Of a stretch of 64,000 nt of DNA, positions 25,705-34,718 are shown piece by piece. The stretch is from contig JADFCY010000009.1 in assembly GCA_018263335.1 (NCBI GenBank), positions 20,554 through 84,553 of the forward strand, read 5' to 3'. A program made the position numbers and the translations under genes. The stretch is from Methanolinea sp. (lineage in GTDB: Archaea; Halobacteriota; Methanomicrobia; Methanomicrobiales; Methanospirillaceae). The notes under the pieces were generated by a model that searched no databases, was not told where the DNA came from, and saw only the letters and a list, made by a program, of their open reading frames with translations. The stretch's first letter is position 1, and every line of letters starts with the position of its first letter.

Positions 25705-25953
25705 ATGGTGCTCCGTTACCCGTTCGTCACAGAGAAGGCCATGATGATGCTCGAGAACCAGAACAAGCTGCAGTTCATGGTGGACAGCAACGCCACAAAG
25801 AACCAGATCAAGCGGGAGATCGAGCGAACTTTCGAACAGGAAGTCACCCATGTGTCCACCATGATGGCCATGGATGGCAGGAAGAAGGCGGTAATCAGTT
25901 TCGCGAATGAGAAGGCGGCCGAGGAGATCCTCAGCCGGCTTGGCATCATGTAG
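25705..25953 (+). CDS. rpl23: 50S ribosomal protein L23 (uL23)
   Basis: 82 residues, normal for the archaeal protein. It sits at the exit tunnel and is part of the docking site for SRP and chaperones. I start at ATG 25705 ('VLRYPFVTEKAMMMLE'); the longer track ORF starts inside rpl4. The stop is followed directly by the rpl2 ribosome binding region. Confidence 0.96.
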   Translation: MVLRYPFVTEKAMMMLENQNKLQFMVDSNATKNQIKREIERTFEQEVTHVSTMMAMDGRKKAVISFANEKAAEEILSRLGIM

Positions 25954-25962
25954 GTGGGGAAG

Positions 25963-26679
25963 ATGGGACATCGCATTACCACACAGAGCCGGGGGAAAGG
26001 AGGTCCGACCTACCGGGCTCCCTCCCACCGGTACAAGGCCGCACTGCGGCACGTGAGCAGCGGCGAGAGCACGGTGCGCGGCCGGGTCGAGGATATCGAG
26101 CATGACCCGGCAAGGCACGCCCCGATAGCCCTGGTGAGGCTCGAGACCGGGAGCAAGGTCTACATGCTGATCACCGAGGGAATGGGCGTCGGCGACAGGG
26201 TCGCATGGGGACCGGAGGCCGAGATAAGGAACGGGAACACCCTTCCCCTGGGCGAGATCCCGACCGGGACCTACGTCTGCAACATCGAGGCGCAGCCAAA
26301 CGACGGAGGCAAGTTCGTCCGTTCTGGTGGCGTCCAGGCGGTCGTCGTCGACAAGAGCGAGGGCCGCGTGGGTGTCACCATGCCGAGCGGCAAGACCAAG
26401 TGGTTCAACGATCGCTGCCGGGCGACGGTAGGGATCGTTGCCGGCGGAGGCCGGGGAGAGAAGCCCTTCGTCAAGGCTGGAAAGAAGTACCACAAGATGC
26501 GGAACACTGCATCCAACTGGCCCCGCGTCAGGGGTGTTGCCATGAACGTGATCGACCACCCGTTTGGCGGTGGAGGACATCAGCACCCTGGGCGGCCGAA
26601 GACGGTCGCAAGGGGCACCTCCCCCGGACGGGCGGTAGGGCACATGGCAGCAAGGAGAACCGGGCTTTCGAAGAAGTGA
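25963..26679 (+). CDS. rpl2: 50S ribosomal protein L2 (uL2)
   Basis: 238 residues. Binds 23S rRNA domain IV and is needed for subunit association and peptidyl transfer. Conserved 'GHRITTQSRGKGGPTYRAPSHRYK' start and C-terminal 'NVIDHPFGGGGHQHPGRPKTV' are seen. ATG 25963 was chosen over the GTG at 25954 because the family begins M-G-H-R and GGTGGGGA sits just upstream. Confidence 0.97.
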   Translation: MGHRITTQSRGKGGPTYRAPSHRYKAALRHVSSGESTVRGRVEDIEHDPARHAPIALVRLETGSKVYMLITEGMGVGDRVAWGPEAEIRNGNTLPLGEIPTGTYVCNIEAQPNDGGKFVRSGGVQAVVVDKSEGRVGVTMPSGKTKWFNDRCRATVGIVAGGGRGEKPFVKAGKKYHKMRNTASNWPRVRGVAMNVIDHPFGGGGHQHPGRPKTVARGTSPGRAVGHMAARRTGLSKK

Positions 26680-26688
26680 GGGAAAAAC

Positions 26689-27102
26689 ATGGCAAAGAAG
26701 ACACAGAAGAGACTTCCAAGGCGGCGCGAGGAGTTCACCTACAGGGGATTCCGGCTTGATGACCTTCGCGCGATGGGAAGATCCGAGCTGATCCCGCTGA
26801 TGCCCTCCCGCGCCCGCCGCAAGGTGATTCGCGGCCTGACCCGAGGCGAAGAGCACCTCCTCACCCAGTTCCGGAAAGGCGACGGGGCCATCCGGACCCA
26901 CCTGCGTGACATGATCATCATGCCCGAGATGGTGGGAAGTGCGGTGGAGATCCACAACGGCAAGGAGTTCGTGAAGGTCGAGCTGCAACCCGAATCCCTC
27001 TTCCATTACCTGGGCGAATTCGCCCTCACGAGGAAGAAGGTGAGCCACGGGAGCGCCGGTATCGGTGCAACCCGGTCGAGCAAGTACGTGCCGCTGAAGT
27101 GA
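26689..27102 (+). CDS. rps19: 30S ribosomal protein S19 (uS19)
   Basis: 137 residues, the longer archaeal/eukaryotic form. The core motif '[26 protein letters not shown]' and the tail '[25 protein letters not shown]'-like segment are typical; it binds near the decoding head and contacts the A-site finger. Ten bases separate it from rpl2 and seven from rpl22. Confidence 0.97.
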   Translation: [137 protein letters not shown]

Positions 27103-27109
27103 TTGAACA

Positions 27110-27571
27110 ATGGCAAGAACACATTATTCCCAGGAAATCGGGGGCGACAACGTGGCGCGGGGGAAGGCAAACGAGCTCCCCATCTCCCCCAAGCACGCCA
27201 TGGAGATTGCCAGCTTCATCAAGTTCAAGCGCACGGGAGAGGCCATCTCCTACCTCGAGCAGGTCATCGACCAGAAGAAGGCCATCCCATTCCGGAGGTT
27301 CAACCGGAAGGTGGCCCACAAGCGCGGCCTGCCCGGCTGGGACGCGGGGCGCTACCCAAAGAAAGCGTCCCACGCCTATATCAGGCTCCTGCAGTCAGTC
27401 GTAAAGAATGCCGAGTACATCGGTCTCGATACTGAGAACCTGGAGATCGTGCATGTCTCGGCAAACCGCGGCCGCGGCTTCCGGGGCATGTTCCCCAGGG
27501 CCATGGGCAGGGCGACTCCCAAGCGCAGGGAGACCGTGAACATCGAGATAGTGGTCAGGGAAGTGCAGTAA
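27110..27571 (+). CDS. rpl22: 50S ribosomal protein L22 (uL22)
   Basis: 153 residues. Tunnel protein with the long beta-hairpin ('[31 protein letters not shown]', C-terminal third) that helps line the exit tunnel. Archaeal N-terminus '[32 protein letters not shown]'-type is present. Stop codon TAA shares its last base with the rps3 ATG. Confidence 0.97.
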   Translation: MARTHYSQEIGGDNVARGKANELPISPKHAMEIASFIKFKRTGEAISYLEQVIDQKKAIPFRRFNRKVAHKRGLPGWDAGRYPKKASHAYIRLLQSVVKNAEYIGLDTENLEIVHVSANRGRGFRGMFPRAMGRATPKRRETVNIEIVVREVQ

Positions 27572-28284
27572 TGGCAGTAGAGAGAAAATTCGTGGCTGAA
27601 GGCGTACGAAAGGCCCGCGTGGAGAAGCACTTAAAGAAGGAGCTGAAAAGGGCCGGGTACGGAGGCATGGACCTGCAGCGCACTCCCCTCGGGACCCAGG
27701 TCACCATATTCGCGGAGAAGCCCGGTATCGTGATCGGAAAGGGAGGGAAAGTGGTACGCCAGCTCACCCAGGACCTCGCAACCGATTTCGCGGTCGAGTC
27801 CCCCCAGATCGAGGTGCAGCAGGTTCCAAATCCCAGTTTCAATGCCCAGATCATGGCAGAAAGGCTGGCAAACGCGCTGGAGCGCGGCTGGTACTTCAGG
27901 AAGGCCGGCCAGAGCATCATCCGCAGGGTGATGGAGGCCGGTGCGCTCGGCTGCGAGGTGGTCATCGCCGGGAAGCTGACTGGTGCACGGGCACGCGTCC
28001 AGAAGTTCTCGGACGGCTACATCAAGCACTGCGGTGAGCCTTCGAACACCATCGTCGAGAAAGGATACGCCGTTGCGGTCAAGAAACTGGGGGTAATCGG
28101 TGTGCAGGTCAAAATCATCCCTGCCGGTGCAAAGATACCCGACCACTTCGAGGTGACTGCAAAGCGTGAGAAGCCACGGGTGACCGAGGAGATCGCCGTC
28201 ACCGCGGTAGGCGAAGAGATCATCGACGACATCCCGGAAGGGCCCGACGACTTCGACGAAGAGAAGCTGCTGGGGAGGAAGTAG
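27571..28284 (+). CDS. rps3: 30S ribosomal protein S3 (uS3)
   Basis: 237 residues. The KH RNA-binding domain ('KPGIVIGKGGKVVRQLTQDL', residues ~50-70) and the S3 C-terminal domain ('VIAGKLTGARARVQKFSDGYIKHCG') are intact; an acidic tail ('IPEGPDDFDEEKLLG') follows. Lies at the mRNA entry. Overlaps rpl22 by one base and abuts rpl29 without a gap. Confidence 0.97.
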   Translation: MAVERKFVAEGVRKARVEKHLKKELKRAGYGGMDLQRTPLGTQVTIFAEKPGIVIGKGGKVVRQLTQDLATDFAVESPQIEVQQVPNPSFNAQIMAERLANALERGWYFRKAGQSIIRRVMEAGALGCEVVIAGKLTGARARVQKFSDGYIKHCGEPSNTIVEKGYAVAVKKLGVIGVQVKIIPAGAKIPDHFEVTAKREKPRVTEEIAVTAVGEEIIDDIPEGPDDFDEEKLLGRK

Positions 28285-28488
28285 ATGGCGATATTCCGTG
28301 CTCAGGAAGTACGGCAGCTCTCCGACGTGGAGCTGCAGGAGCAGATGGAGAAGCTCAGGATGGAGCTCATCCAGCACAACGGGAAGGTCAGCGCAGGGGG
28401 TTCCACCGAGAACCCGGGCAGGATCAGGGAACTGCGCCGGACCATTGCCCGGATAAAGACCGAAGCGAACAGCAGGAGACGCGGGTGA
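28285..28488 (+). CDS. rpl29: 50S ribosomal protein L29 (uL29)
   Basis: 67 residues, two-helix protein next to L23 at the tunnel exit. 'FRAQEVRQLSDVELQEQMEKLRMELIQ' and the basic 'GRIRELRRTIARIKTEAN' helix are characteristic. The gene starts the base after the rps3 stop and is followed two bases later by rnp1, with no eIF1/SUI1 gene in between, unlike many euryarchaea. Confidence 0.96.
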   Translation: MAIFRAQEVRQLSDVELQEQMEKLRMELIQHNGKVSAGGSTENPGRIRELRRTIARIKTEANSRRRG

Positions 28489-28489
28489 G

Positions 28490-28774
28490 ATGATCTCCCC
28501 CCAGAACATCCTCAGGCACGAACTCATTGGCCTGGATGTCGCGGTGGTGGAGGCAAGCAACCCTGCGCTGACTGGCCTCTCGGGGCAGATTATCGATGAG
28601 ACCAGGAACACACTGGTCATCCGGTGTGACCGTGGGGACAAGAGGGTCCAGAAACACAGGACCCGCTTCCGCGTCACCCTTCCGGATGGCGTCCTGGTGG
28701 AGATAGACGGCTCCGCGCTGGTCATGGCACCAGAGAGGCGGATCAGCGCATTGCACAAGACCAGAGGGAAATAA
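28490..28774 (+). CDS. rnp1: ribonuclease P protein component 1 (Rpp29/Pop4)
   Basis: 94 residues. Archaeal Rpp29 homologue, Sm-like barrel, that pairs with Rpp21 to support the specificity domain of RNase P RNA in tRNA 5' maturation. '[37 protein letters not shown]' is the family hallmark. Position between rpl29 and rps17 is the conserved archaeal location. Overlaps the rps17 ATG by one base. Confidence 0.92.
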   Translation: MISPQNILRHELIGLDVAVVEASNPALTGLSGQIIDETRNTLVIRCDRGDKRVQKHRTRFRVTLPDGVLVEIDGSALVMAPERRISALHKTRGK

Positions 28775-29100
28775 TGGCAAACAACATCGGATTGAGCGTC
28801 AGGCAGCCCGAAAGGGACTGTAACGACGCAAATTGTCCGTTTCACGGCACTTTGCCGGTGCGCGGCCAGGTGATCACCGGCAAAGTCGTGAGCGACCGGA
28901 TGATTGGAACGGTGGTGGTAGAGCGGGCATACCTGCACTACGTGGGCAAATACAACCGCTACGAGAAGCGGAACAGCAAGATCCATGCCCACAACCCACC
29001 CTGCATTCAGGCGAAGACCGGTGATACCGTGCGCATCGCTGAGTGCAGGCCGCTCTCTAAGACTACCACCTTTGTCGTGGTGGAGGTGCAGCCATCATGA
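28774..29100 (+). CDS. rps17: 30S ribosomal protein S17 (uS17)
   Basis: 108 residues. Archaeal S17/S11e: '[31 protein letters not shown]' N-terminal half and '[42 protein letters not shown]' core. An OB-fold primary binder of 16S rRNA. Two cysteines near the N-terminus ('[10 protein letters not shown]') are common in archaeal S17. Overlaps rpl14 by four bases. Confidence 0.96.
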   Translation: MANNIGLSVRQPERDCNDANCPFHGTLPVRGQVITGKVVSDRMIGTVVVERAYLHYVGKYNRYEKRNSKIHAHNPPCIQAKTGDTVRIAECRPLSKTTTFVVVEVQPS

Positions 29101-29495
29101 AGGCGAAGCAGTCGAACATCCCGAGGGCACTCTCCACCGGGACCCGGATGATCTGCGCAGACAACACCGGGGCCCGGGAGGTGCAGATCGTCTCCGTATT
29201 CGGGTACCACGGGGTGCGCAGGCGCCAGCCCAAGATGGGACTTGGCGACATCGCGACCGTCAGCGTCAAGAAAGGCACCCCCGACATGCGCCGCAAGCTC
29301 GTGCGGGCGGTAGTGATCCGCCAGAAGAAGGAGATGCGCAGGCCGAGCGGGCTTCGGGTCAGTTTCGAGGACAACGCCGTCGTCGTCGTGGACGAGAAGA
29401 ACGAGCCACGCGGGACGGAGATCAAGGGCCCGGTCGCCAGGGAAGTGGCGGAGCGGTTCCCGAAGATCGGCTCCATGGCCACCATCATCGTGTGA
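29097..29495 (+). CDS. rpl14: 50S ribosomal protein L14 (uL14)
   Basis: 132 residues. '[42 protein letters not shown]' and the '[28 protein letters not shown]' strands are the family pattern. Lies at the subunit interface. The ATG overlaps the rps17 stop (ATGA). Confidence 0.97.
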   Translation: MKAKQSNIPRALSTGTRMICADNTGAREVQIVSVFGYHGVRRRQPKMGLGDIATVSVKKGTPDMRRKLVRAVVIRQKKEMRRPSGLRVSFEDNAVVVVDEKNEPRGTEIKGPVAREVAERFPKIGSMATIIV

Positions 29496-29505
29496 GGGAT
29501 CGGCC

Positions 29506-29871
29506 ATGGCAAGGATCGAGAGTACACAACCAAGGAAGCAGAGGAAGGCAAGGTTTACCGCATCGTTACACGTCCGTGGCCGTTTCCTCCACGCACCGCT
29601 TGCACCTGACCTCCGGAAGCAGTACCGGACACGGAGCGTGCGCGTCGTGGTGGGAGACACGGTCAAGGTGCTCCGGGGCGAGGCGGCCGGGACCGAGGGG
29701 CCTGTTGACGAGGTGGACACCAAGATGTCCCGCATCGTTGTCCAGGGGGTCTCCATTCCCAAGGCTGACGGGACCGAGATGCCAAGGCCTGTCTCCCCTT
29801 CCAACGTGCAGATCACCAAACTGAACCTGAAGGATCCGCGGAGGGCCGCGTCCCTGGGGGAGAGTGAATAA
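29506..29871 (+). CDS. rpl24: 50S ribosomal protein L24 (uL24)
   Basis: 121 residues, with an SH3-like KOW motif ('VRVVVGDTVKVLRGEAAGTEGPVDEVDT', residues ~42-70) and the archaeal/eukaryotic N-terminal 'QPRKQRKARFTASLHVRGR' extension. Early assembly protein of the large subunit. Stop and the rps4e start share one base. Confidence 0.97.
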   Translation: MARIESTQPRKQRKARFTASLHVRGRFLHAPLAPDLRKQYRTRSVRVVVGDTVKVLRGEAAGTEGPVDEVDTKMSRIVVQGVSIPKADGTEMPRPVSPSNVQITKLNLKDPRRAASLGESE

Positions 29872-30596
29872 TGTCAGACCACCTCAAGAGGCTCAATGCC
29901 CCGAAGTCCTGGCACGTAGCCAGGAAGACGGAGAAGTTCATCACCAGGACCTGCCCTGGCCCGCACAATGCCAATGCCATGCCGGTCGCGGTGTGGCTCA
30001 GGGACCACATGCACTTTGCCTCCAACATGAAGGAGGTCAAGCAGATCCTGGTCCAGAAGGATGTCATCATCAACGGAAAACCCTGCCGGAATCCCCGGAT
30101 GGGGATCGGGATCTTCGACATCATCTCCATTCCCCGGATCAACAAGCACTACAGGATCCTGCGCGACAAGAGGGGCAGGCACAAGACCATTGAGATCGAT
30201 GCCGAGTCGGCAAAGAGCCGCCTGGCGAAGATCAAAAACAAGACGATCCTCCCGGGAGGAAAGGTACAGCTCAACCTCCGCTTCGGCGCAAACGTGCTCG
30301 CAGACAACACCTACAAGCCCGGCGACTCGGTGGTCATATCCCTTGAACCCGAGAACCGGTTCGCAATCCTTGACCACTTCCCGTTCGCGGTCGGCAACAT
30401 GGCAATGGTCATCGGGGGCAAGCACTCCGGCATCATTGCCCGCGTCGTCGGGATCGAGGTAGTGCCAGGGAGCGTACCGAACCGGGTGATCCTGGAAGAC
30501 CAGGAGCGCAACGCGCGTTTCGAGACCATCGACGACTATATCTACATGGTGGGCCGCGAACAACCGGCTCTCAAAGAGTGGGGGATCGAGGAATGA
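29871..30596 (+). CDS. rps4e: 30S ribosomal protein S4e (eS4)
   Basis: 241 residues, archaeal/eukaryotic-specific protein with S4-like ('WLRDHMHFASNMKEVKQILVQKDVIINGK') and KOW ('NMAMVIGGKHSGIIARVVGIE') domains. Presence of a eukaryote-type ribosomal protein between L24 and L5 is the archaeal spc order. Overlaps rpl5 by four bases. Confidence 0.97.
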   Translation: MSDHLKRLNAPKSWHVARKTEKFITRTCPGPHNANAMPVAVWLRDHMHFASNMKEVKQILVQKDVIINGKPCRNPRMGIGIFDIISIPRINKHYRILRDKRGRHKTIEIDAESAKSRLAKIKNKTILPGGKVQLNLRFGANVLADNTYKPGDSVVISLEPENRFAILDHFPFAVGNMAMVIGGKHSGIIARVVGIEVVPGSVPNRVILEDQERNARFETIDDYIYMVGREQPALKEWGIEE

Positions 30597-31099
30597 ACCC
30601 CATGCGCAATGTCTACGTGGAGAAGGTCGTGGTGCACATGGGGGTCGGCGAGGCCGGCGACAAGCTGACCAAGGCAGTCGACCTGATGAAGACCATCACG
30701 GGAGGTACCCCGGTGCGAAGCAATGCCAAGCAGACGAACACCACGTTCGGGATCCGCAAAGGCGCCCCCATCAGCTGCAGGGTCACGCTCCGCGGCGACA
30801 AGGCAGAGACCTTCCTCAACACGGCGCTCGGGATTGTGGAGAGGAAGATCAGCGAAAACCAGATCGACCAGCGTGGGAACTTCTCGTTTGGGATCGAGGA
30901 GCACACCGATTTCCCCGGCATGAGCTACGACCCCCAGATAGGCATCTACGGCATGGACATCAACGTCGTCCTCGCCCGCCCGGGCATCCGCATCTCGCGC
31001 AGGTCAATCGAGCAGCGCAGGCTCCCCAGTAAACAGCAGGTAGGCCGGCAGGACGCCGTTGCCTTCCTCAAGGCGAGCCACCAGGTGGAGGTGCTCTGA
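30593..31099 (+). CDS. rpl5: 50S ribosomal protein L5 (uL5)
   Basis: 168 residues. Binds 5S rRNA and the tRNA T-loop. '[31 protein letters not shown]' and '[35 protein letters not shown]' are typical. I use the ATG at 30593 that overlaps the rps4e stop; the track ORF begins five codons earlier at a GTG. Confidence 0.97.
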   Translation: MNPMRNVYVEKVVVHMGVGEAGDKLTKAVDLMKTITGGTPVRSNAKQTNTTFGIRKGAPISCRVTLRGDKAETFLNTALGIVERKISENQIDQRGNFSFGIEEHTDFPGMSYDPQIGIYGMDINVVLARPGIRISRRSIEQRRLPSKQQVGRQDAVAFLKASHQVEVL

Positions 31100-31100
31100 A

Positions 31101-31256
31101 ATGGGCGGAGAGAAGGTCAAAAAGTACGGCCGCGGTGCACACGAATGCAAGATGTGCGGCCGGAAGCAGGGCCTGGTGCGGCGTTACAATATCATGTTCT
31201 GCCGCCAGTGTTTCAGGGAATGGGCGCAGAAGATGGGCTTTAAAAAGATGAACTAG
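31101..31256 (+). CDS. rps14: 30S ribosomal protein S14, zinc form (uS14)
   Basis: 51 residues, too short to stand out in the ORF track, where it is fused to an upstream shadow. Zinc ribbon CxxC...CxxC ('CKMCGRKQG', 'FCRQCFREW') and basic 'KYGRGAHE' and 'GFKKMN' ends are all as in archaeal S14. Starts one base after the rpl5 stop. Confidence 0.96.
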   Translation: MGGEKVKKYGRGAHECKMCGRKQGLVRRYNIMFCRQCFREWAQKMGFKKMN

Positions 31257-31272
31257 AGGGAGCGTCAGGCAA

Positions 31273-31665
31273 ATGGCAAGACTTAATACAATCGCAGATG
31301 GCATGTGCGCCCTCAAGAACGCGGCAGACGGAGGCAAGTCCGACGTGATCATCGAGCCGGCAAGCAAGCTGCTGGGCGCGATGTTCCGCATCATGCAGGA
31401 GGCCGGGTACATCAGCGGCTTCGAGTTCATCGAGGATGGGAGGGGAGGCCAGTTCATGGTTCACCTCAATGGCAGGATCAACCGATGTGGCGCCATCTCT
31501 CCCAGGTACTCGGTGAAGACTTCCGAACTGGAATACTGGGAGACCCAGTTCCTCCCGGGGAAGAACTTCGGGATACTGCTCCTCTCAACCTCAAAAGGCG
31601 TGATCACTCATGAACAGGCCCGCCGCGAGGGTGTGGGCGGGGAGCTCCTGGGGTATGTCTACTAG
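31273..31665 (+). CDS. rps8: 30S ribosomal protein S8 (uS8)
   Basis: 130 residues, the archaeal/S15a form. '[43 protein letters not shown]' and the C-terminal '[30 protein letters not shown]' RNA-binding segment are conserved. Central-domain 16S rRNA binder. GGGAG-type purines precede the ATG. Confidence 0.97.
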   Translation: MARLNTIADGMCALKNAADGGKSDVIIEPASKLLGAMFRIMQEAGYISGFEFIEDGRGGQFMVHLNGRINRCGAISPRYSVKTSELEYWETQFLPGKNFGILLLSTSKGVITHEQARREGVGGELLGYVY

Positions 31666-31683
31666 AGGGGGTGCGAAGAGATT

Positions 31684-32208
31684 ATGGCAACAGAACGAAC
31701 CGTGACCATCCCCAAGGGTGTGAACGTAGAGATACAGGGCTCCCTGGTCAGGGTGAAAGGCCCAAAGGGGCAGCTCGAGCGGGTCTTCCGGTTCCCCCAG
31801 ATCGCCATGAGCGTTGCAGGGGATGAAGTGGTCATCTCCACCGCGGCAGACAGGAAACGGGTCGTCGCAATGGTGGGGACCATCCAGGCACACGTGGCAA
31901 ACATGTGCAGAGGGGTCTCGGAAGGGTTCGAGTACCGCATGAAAGTGGTCTACAGCCACTTCCCGATCCAGCTCAAGCTCTCGGGCAACCGGCTCGAGAT
32001 CAACAATTTCCTCGGTGAGAAGAAGCCGAGATATGCGCTGATAAGGGACGGTGTCACCGCCAAGGTGGGCAACGACGAGATCGTCCTCTCCGGGATAGAC
32101 CGGGAGATGCTCGGGATCACCTCGGCAAATATCGAGGACGCGACAAGGATCCGGAACCGTGACCCCCGTATCTTTCAGGACGGCATATACCGGGTTCTGA
32201 GGGGATGA
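31684..32208 (+). CDS. rpl6: 50S ribosomal protein L6 (uL6)
   Basis: 174 residues, two related alpha/beta domains; the second ends with 'GVTAKVGNDEIVLSGIDREMLGITSANIEDATRIRNRDPRIFQDGIYRV', a sarcin-ricin-loop-proximal region conserved in archaea and eukaryotes (L9). 'VTIPKGVNVEIQGSLVRVKGPKGQLERVF' opens domain 1. Confidence 0.97.
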   Translation: MATERTVTIPKGVNVEIQGSLVRVKGPKGQLERVFRFPQIAMSVAGDEVVISTAADRKRVVAMVGTIQAHVANMCRGVSEGFEYRMKVVYSHFPIQLKLSGNRLEINNFLGEKKPRYALIRDGVTAKVGNDEIVLSGIDREMLGITSANIEDATRIRNRDPRIFQDGIYRVLRG

Positions 32209-32213
32209 GGATC

Positions 32214-32660
32214 ATGGCTGACGAAAAAATCCGACGTATTCGTGTCAGGGCAGAGAAGTCCGCCCGTTTCAGGAGAGACGGGGAAGGAAAGAAGGAGCGT
32301 CTCGCCGACACGTGGAGGAGGCCCCGCGGGCTTCACAACAAGCAGCGGATCCAGAAGAAGGCCAAAGGCCCCATGCCCACGCCCGGCTACGGAAGCCCGG
32401 CCGACATCAGGGGACTGCACCCAAGCGGATACCGCGACGTGCTGGTCCACACTCCCGGAGATCTCGAAGGACTCGATCCTGCGCTCGATGCAATCCGCAT
32501 CGCGGCCCAGGTGGGTGCCAGGAAGAGGGGCATCATTCAGGAGAAAGCCCTCGCCGCAGGACTCAAAGTCCTCAATGCAAAGGATCTGTCCGCAAAGAAA
32601 GAAGCAGAAGCCGCCGGGGAGGAGCCGGTGAACGACGAGGAGGGAGAAGAGAATGACTGA
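32214..32660 (+). CDS. rpl32e: 50S ribosomal protein L32e (eL32)
   Basis: 148 residues. eL32 core 'ARFRRDGEGKKERLADTWRRPRGLHNKQR' and 'GYGSPADIRGLHPSGYRDVLVHTPGDL' are present, flanked by an acidic C-terminal tail ('[16 protein letters not shown]'). The ATG at 32214 has GATGAGG just upstream; an earlier in-frame ATG (32205) overlapping the rpl6 stop is possible but has no spacing for a ribosome binding site. The 3' end overlaps rpl19e by 8 bases. Confidence 0.95.
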   Translation: MADEKIRRIRVRAEKSARFRRDGEGKKERLADTWRRPRGLHNKQRIQKKAKGPMPTPGYGSPADIRGLHPSGYRDVLVHTPGDLEGLDPALDAIRIAAQVGARKRGIIQEKALAAGLKVLNAKDLSAKKEAEAAGEEPVNDEEGEEND

Positions 32661-33105
32661 TCTCTCCACCCAGAGGAGGTTATCCGCCTCGATCCTGAAG
32701 TGCGGTGTCCACAGGGTCTGGTTCGACCCCGACCGGACCACAGACATCCAGAACGCGATCTCCCGCGAAGACCTCCGAGGTCTCATCGACGAGGATGCCA
32801 TCAGGGCGCTCCAGCCCAGGGGCAACAGCAGGGGGAGAGCGAGGGAGAAGATGGCAAAGCGCTCGTACGGGCACCGCAAGGGCCCGGGGAGGCGCAGGGG
32901 AGCGGCAGGGGCACGGAGCCCCCGGAAACGTGAATGGATCAAGAAGATCCGGGCGATCCGAAAGACTCTCGCGGAACTCCGCGACACCGGGGAGATCAAT
33001 CCCCACCTGTACCGCACGCTCTACCGCCAGGCGGCCGGGGGGCAGTTCAGGAGTGTCGCGCACCTCAAAGCGCACCTTGCGCTTATCGTCGGGAGGATGA
33101 AGTAA
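32653..33105 (+). CDS. rpl19e: 50S ribosomal protein L19e (eL19)
   Basis: 150 residues. '[42 protein letters not shown]' and the long basic helix '[45 protein letters not shown]' are diagnostic; eL19 makes intersubunit contacts. Archaeal/eukaryotic-specific. Overlaps rpl32e by eight bases and abuts rpl18 with one base between. Confidence 0.97.
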   Translation: MTDLSTQRRLSASILKCGVHRVWFDPDRTTDIQNAISREDLRGLIDEDAIRALQPRGNSRGRAREKMAKRSYGHRKGPGRRRGAAGARSPRKREWIKKIRAIRKTLAELRDTGEINPHLYRTLYRQAAGGQFRSVAHLKAHLALIVGRMK

Positions 33106-33106
33106 C

Positions 33107-33634
33107 ATGGCGACAGGACCACGCTACTTCGTTCCCTTCCGCAGGAGGAAAGAGGGCAAGACCAACTACTATGCCAGGGCAAAGCTGGTGGTATCGGACC
33201 GGCCCCGCATGGTGGTGCGCCGCACGAACAGGCACATCATCATCCAGCTGGTCACCGCGGAGATGGACGGGGACCGGACGCTGGTCTCCGCTCACTCGGG
33301 CGAGCTCGCAGGGTTTGGGTTCGCAGGGTCCACCTCGAGCACCCCTGCAGCGTATCTCACCGGTGCGCTCTTTGCGGTCAAAGCCCTGAATGCGGACTAC
33401 GAGTCTGCAATCCTTGACATCGGACTGCACCGTGCGACCCGGGGGGCCCGCGTCTTCGCAGCCCTGAAAGGGGCGGTGACTGCAGGTCTCGATATCCCGC
33501 ACGGCGAGGAGATCCTCCCTGACGATGACCGGGTGAAGGGTGCGCATATCGCCGCATACGCACCTGACCGCGCAGGCGGACTCGTGCAGAACGTGGAACA
33601 GACATTGGACGCCATCATGAAGGAGCTGGAGTAA
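33107..33634 (+). CDS. rpl18: 50S ribosomal protein L18 (uL18)
   Basis: 175 residues, archaeal/eukaryotic L5-type L18 that carries 5S rRNA into the large subunit. '[43 protein letters not shown]' and '[28 protein letters not shown]' are conserved. One base separates it from each neighbour's stop or start region. Confidence 0.97.
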   Translation: MATGPRYFVPFRRRKEGKTNYYARAKLVVSDRPRMVVRRTNRHIIIQLVTAEMDGDRTLVSAHSGELAGFGFAGSTSSTPAAYLTGALFAVKALNADYESAILDIGLHRATRGARVFAALKGAVTAGLDIPHGEEILPDDDRVKGAHIAAYAPDRAGGLVQNVEQTLDAIMKELE

Positions 33635-33635
33635 T

Positions 33636-34253
33636 ATGGCATATGAGAAAGAGGAATGGATCCCGCTGACCGGCCTTGGGAAGATGGTGGTATCGGGCCA
33701 GCTGACCAGCATCGACCAGGTGCTGGAGAGCGGTCGCCCCATCAAGGAGCCGGGCATCGTCGACGCCTTCCTCCCCGACCTCGAAGACGAGGTCCTTGAC
33801 ATCACCATGGTGCAGCGGATGACCGACTCCGGCCGCCGGGTGAAGTTCCGCGCCGTCGTGGTGGTCGGGAACAGGAACGGGTACATCGGGTTTGGCCAGG
33901 GCAAGGACTCCCAGGTAGGAGACGCCATCAAGAAAGCAATCGTGGATGCCAAGACCAACCTTATCAAGGTCCGGAGGGGCTGCGGCAGCTGGGAATGCGG
34001 CTGCGACACCGTCCACTCAATCCCCATGATGGTGGAAGGGGCGGCAGGCAGCGTCAGGGTCACCCTCAAGCCGGCGCCCCAGGGTATCGGCCTTGTGACC
34101 GGAGAGATCAGCAAGAAGGTGCTGGAACTTGCCGGAATCCGTGACGTGTGGACATTCTCCCGCGGCCAGACCCGGACCACCATCAACTTCGCCAAGGCCA
34201 CCTTCAACGCCCTGAAGGCGACCAACATGATCCGCACGGGAGGCCAGGAATAA
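33636..34253 (+). CDS. rps5: 30S ribosomal protein S5 (uS5)
   Basis: 205 residues, archaeal/S2 form. dsRNA-binding-like N-terminal domain ('[42 protein letters not shown]', residues ~48-90) and C-terminal '[31 protein letters not shown]'. Takes part in decoding fidelity and mRNA entry. Stop base shared with the rpl30 ATG. Confidence 0.97.
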   Translation: MAYEKEEWIPLTGLGKMVVSGQLTSIDQVLESGRPIKEPGIVDAFLPDLEDEVLDITMVQRMTDSGRRVKFRAVVVVGNRNGYIGFGQGKDSQVGDAIKKAIVDAKTNLIKVRRGCGSWECGCDTVHSIPMMVEGAAGSVRVTLKPAPQGIGLVTGEISKKVLELAGIRDVWTFSRGQTRTTINFAKATFNALKATNMIRTGGQE

Positions 34254-34714
34254 TGTACGCAATCGTGCAGGTCCGCGGGGTGGTGAATACCCGGCGGGAC
34301 ATCAAGGATACCCTAAAGATGCTCCGCCTGCACCACATCAACCACTGTGTCCTGGTCCCGGACACCCCCGAGTACCTCGGGATGATCCGCAAGGTCAAGG
34401 ACTTCGTGGCCTATGGCGAGGTGGATGTCGAGACGGTCGAGACGATCCTCCGCACCAGGGGCAGGGTTGAGGGGAACAGGCCCCTCACCGATGAATACGT
34501 GAGGGAGAACTCGACATACCCGGGCATCACTGACTTTGCCAGGGCCCTGGCATCAGGAGAGGCCCGGCTGTCGGATATCCCCGGCGTAAAACCGGTGCTC
34601 AGGCTCCATCCTCCCAGGAAAGGATACCGGACCATCAAGAGGACCTATCCCCAGGGGGGAGCCCTCGGGTACTACGGAAAGGAGATCAACGAGCTCCTGC
34701 ACAAGATGAGGTGA
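34253..34714 (+). CDS. rpl30: 50S ribosomal protein L30 (uL30)
   Basis: 153 residues, the long archaeal form (bacterial L30 is ~60). 'YAIVQVRGVVNTRRDIKDTLKMLRLHHINHCVLVPDTPEYLGMI' is the L30 fold; the archaeal extension ends 'HPPRKGYRTIKRTYPQGGALGYYGKEINELLHKM'. ATG 34253 overlaps the rps5 stop by one base; the longer track ORF is a shadow of rps5. Confidence 0.97.
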   Translation: MYAIVQVRGVVNTRRDIKDTLKMLRLHHINHCVLVPDTPEYLGMIRKVKDFVAYGEVDVETVETILRTRGRVEGNRPLTDEYVRENSTYPGITDFARALASGEARLSDIPGVKPVLRLHPPRKGYRTIKRTYPQGGALGYYGKEINELLHKMR

Positions 34715-34718
34715 AGCG

